Positions 62,487 through 64,000 of a DNA stretch of 64,000 nt are shown here, in pieces (position 1 is the first letter of the stretch; every line of letters starts with the position of its first letter). Position numbers and translations under genes: made by a program. Source of the DNA: Paraoerskovia sediminicola (lineage in GTDB: Bacteria > Actinomycetota > Actinomycetes > Actinomycetales > Cellulomonadaceae); assembly GCF_030296575.1 (NCBI RefSeq), contig NZ_AP027729.1:1178001-1242000 (forward strand), read 5' to 3'. The notes under the pieces were generated by a model that saw nothing but the letters and a program-made list of their open reading frames with translations, was not told the origin of the DNA and did not search any database.

Positions 62487-63247
62487 CGGGGGCAGGGGTG
62501 GCCGGGACCGGGGTGACGGAGAACCGAGCGACCACTCCGGAGCGGATCGGTGCGGCCGCGGTCGTGATCCCGGTGCACGACGAGGAAGAGCTGCTGCCCC
62601 AGTGCCTGGCGTCCGTCGAGCAGGCGGTCGCGGCCGCCGTGCGCGAGCGGCCGGGGCTCGCGGTGGTGACCGTCGTCGTGCTGGACGCGTGCACGGACGG
62701 GAGCGCCGCCGTCCCGGGGCCGGAGGTCACCGTCATGGAGGTCGACGCGCGGACCGTGGGCGTTGCCCGCCACCTCGGCGTCGACCGGGCGCTCGCCGAG
62801 CTCAGGGGCGTCGGCGTCGGGGCGGACCGCACCTGGATCGCCTGCACCGACGCCGACTCGGTGGTCCCGCCCGACTGGCTGACGCACCACCTCGACCTCG
62901 CGGACGCCGGGGCGCACGTCGTCGTCGGCGCCGTCCGTCCACCGCTCGACGACCTGTCCCCCGACCGCGCTGCCGCCTGGCGGCAGCGATTCGTCCCCGG
63001 GCTCGCGACCGGGCACGTCCACGGCGCGAACCTCGGCGTCCGGAGCGACGTGTACGCGGCCGTCGGCGGGTACGCCCCGGTCGAGGAGCACGAGGACGTC
63101 GGACTCGTGGAGCGGGTGCGGGCCCTCGGCCACCGCGTCGTGCCGACCGCCGACGCGTGGGTGCTGACCTCCGCCCGGCTCCACGGCCGGACGCCCGGCG
63201 GCTACGCGCGATACCTGCGCGAGGACCTCGGACGCGTCGCCGGCTGA
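62483..63247 (+). CDS. Family 2 glycosyltransferase
   Basis: This 254-residue GT-A-fold transferase has VVIPVHDEEELLPQCLASV (nucleotide-binding entry), CTDADSVVPPDW (DxD metal site), GANLGVRSDVYAAVGGY and the acceptor-side EEHEDVGLVERV. The GTG start overlaps the previous stop (62483-62486). With the dehydrogenase-like and PIG-L/methyltransferase genes it forms a compact unit that probably builds a modified glycoconjugate. Confidence 0.85.
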   Translation: MTGAGVAGTGVTENRATTPERIGAAAVVIPVHDEEELLPQCLASVEQAVAAAVRERPGLAVVTVVVLDACTDGSAAVPGPEVTVMEVDARTVGVARHLGVDRALAELRGVGVGADRTWIACTDADSVVPPDWLTHHLDLADAGAHVVVGAVRPPLDDLSPDRAAAWRQRFVPGLATGHVHGANLGVRSDVYAAVGGYAPVEEHEDVGLVERVRALGHRVVPTADAWVLTSARLHGRTPGGYARYLREDLGRVAG

Positions 63248-63281
63248 CCGCTCCCGGGAGCCGTTGTGCGAGGGCAGTCGG

Positions 63282-64000
63282 TCAGGAACCGATGCGCACC
63301 CCGGCCAGACCGTGACGACCGGCGCCGGTGACGATCGCGGAGACCCTCGCCTCGGACGCCGCCGAGAACGGACCACCCGACGCATCGGGCGCACCGCCGG
63401 GGCTCGCCTGACCCGCCCGCCCCGTGCCCGCACGATCGGTGCCCGGGCGGACCCGCGCGCGTCGGGCCTCGACCGCGCGCTCCGTGTCCTCGGTGATCAG
63501 GTCCATGTTGAGCGCGGCGCCCGCCATGGTGCCGGCGGCCGCGGACGCGCCGACCATCGCCGTCGGATCCGTGACGTTGCCCGCCGCCCAGACACCCGGG
63601 ACGCCCGTGCGCCCGGTCCCGTCGGCCGGCACGACCTCGCCCATGGGGTGCTCCCCGAGCGATCCGCCGAGCTGCGTGTACAGGTCGCCGCGCACCGCGA
63701 ACCGTGGCGCGACCACGAGCGCGTCCAGGTCGAACACCGTGCCGTCGGCGAGCTCCACGCCGGCGAGGCGGTCCGAGTCCTGCCCGGACCGCAGCCGGGT
63801 CACCTCGCCGTCGACCACCCGCACGCCGAGGGCGGCGAGCTGCTCCCACGCGGCGTCGTCCGGCTCGGGCATGGTGTGGAGGAACAGGGTGAGGTCGTCG
63901 GTGATCTGGCTGAACAGGAGCGTCTGGTGCAGCGCGGCGGCCGAGGTGCCGAGCACCCCGACGCGCGAGCCCCGGACCTCGTAGCCGTGGCAGTACGGGC
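63282..64000 (-). CDS. Thioredoxin-reductase-like flavoprotein, 5' part beyond the window
   Basis: The visible part is a pyridine nucleotide-disulfide oxidoreductase: near the edge PYCHGYEVRGSRVGVLG (redox/NADPH-binding start), then FAVRGDLYTQLGG and the FAD C-terminal block VPGVWAAGNVTDPTAMVGASAAAG. It ends with a long Arg/Gly/Ala tail. The start lies beyond position 64000, so the gene is truncated by the window. It may be a thioredoxin-reductase relative that lacks one of the usual cysteines; only a Tyr-Cys-His is visible. Confidence 0.85.
   Translation of the reverse strand, partial: PYCHGYEVRGSRVGVLGTSAAALHQTLLFSQITDDLTLFLHTMPEPDDAAWEQLAALGVRVVDGEVTRLRSGQDSDRLAGVELADGTVFDLDALVVAPRFAVRGDLYTQLGGSLGEHPMGEVVPADGTGRTGVPGVWAAGNVTDPTAMVGASAAAGTMAGAALNMDLITEDTERAVEARRARVRPGTDRAGTGRAGQASPGGAPDASGGPFSAASEARVSAIVTGAGRHGLAGVRIGS

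Overview
The window is very GC-rich and densely coded. Most gene starts are ATG or GTG, and many genes join by 4-bp ATGA or GTGA overlaps. Together with the polysaccharide-degrading enzymes (GH87, GH3, GH43, an acetyl xylan esterase), the LacI/GntR/TetR/MarR regulators, an F420-type oxidoreductase and a CebR-like operator, this points to a free-living, carbohydrate-degrading actinobacterium. A relative of Cellulosimicrobium/Cellulomonas/Promicromonospora is my best guess, from gene content only. I saw no rRNA, tRNA, CRISPR array, prophage or insertion sequence.

Layout. 0-5 kb: secreted GH87 alpha-1,3-glucanase and a secreted 5'-nucleotidase-like enzyme, then a PnuC vitamin transporter. 5.5-12 kb: two coupled PAP2 phosphatases, GNAT, acetyl xylan esterase, LLM flavoenzyme, and a rhomboid-like/DUF2156 membrane protein. 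12-20 kb: an ABC exporter, AI-2E family permease with RlmC, and a second ABC exporter operon (permease plus two ATPases) ending against its probable TetR regulator. 20-29 kb: lipoprotein, FBP zinc-finger protein, an arsenic operon (Acr3, an ArsR-ArsC fusion, ArsC), kinase-like protein, YitT, NYN protein and a third PAP2. 29-36 kb: PQQ-type beta-propeller membrane protein, GH3 glucosidase with a CebR-like operator, CotH-like lipoprotein, YgjV-like protein. 36-43 kb: LURP-one protein, a hexose module (AGE isomerase, PfkB kinase, LacI), LysE/ArgP exporter pair, HI0933-type flavoprotein. 43-51 kb: CoA-transferase/GntR/thiolase ketone-body module, PdxH, and an Lrp/ornithine cyclodeaminase/CtlX amino-acid module. 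51-57 kb: MarR/DUF2316 pair, GH43, aldo/keto reductase, trypsin-like protease, GNAT, F420-type reductase, ArfB. 57.5-64 kb: epimerase/zinc dehydrogenase pair, a coupled acyl-CoA-dehydrogenase-like / PIG-L-methyltransferase / GT2 operon, and a truncated thioredoxin-reductase-like gene at the right edge.

Two patterns cut across the window. First, ten genes carry 12 apparent single-base deletions. Nearly all sit at runs of four or five G or C, and restoring one base at each site gives full-length family members, so I read these as probable homopolymer sequencing errors rather than ten pseudogenes. Second, two intergenic spaces carry the same 82-bp element with identical internal geometry (direct-direct-inverted copies of GCCGAACCGG-type half sites), a dispersed structured repeat of unknown function. 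Many divergent promoters also contain clear palindromes that can be paired with the neighbouring regulator.
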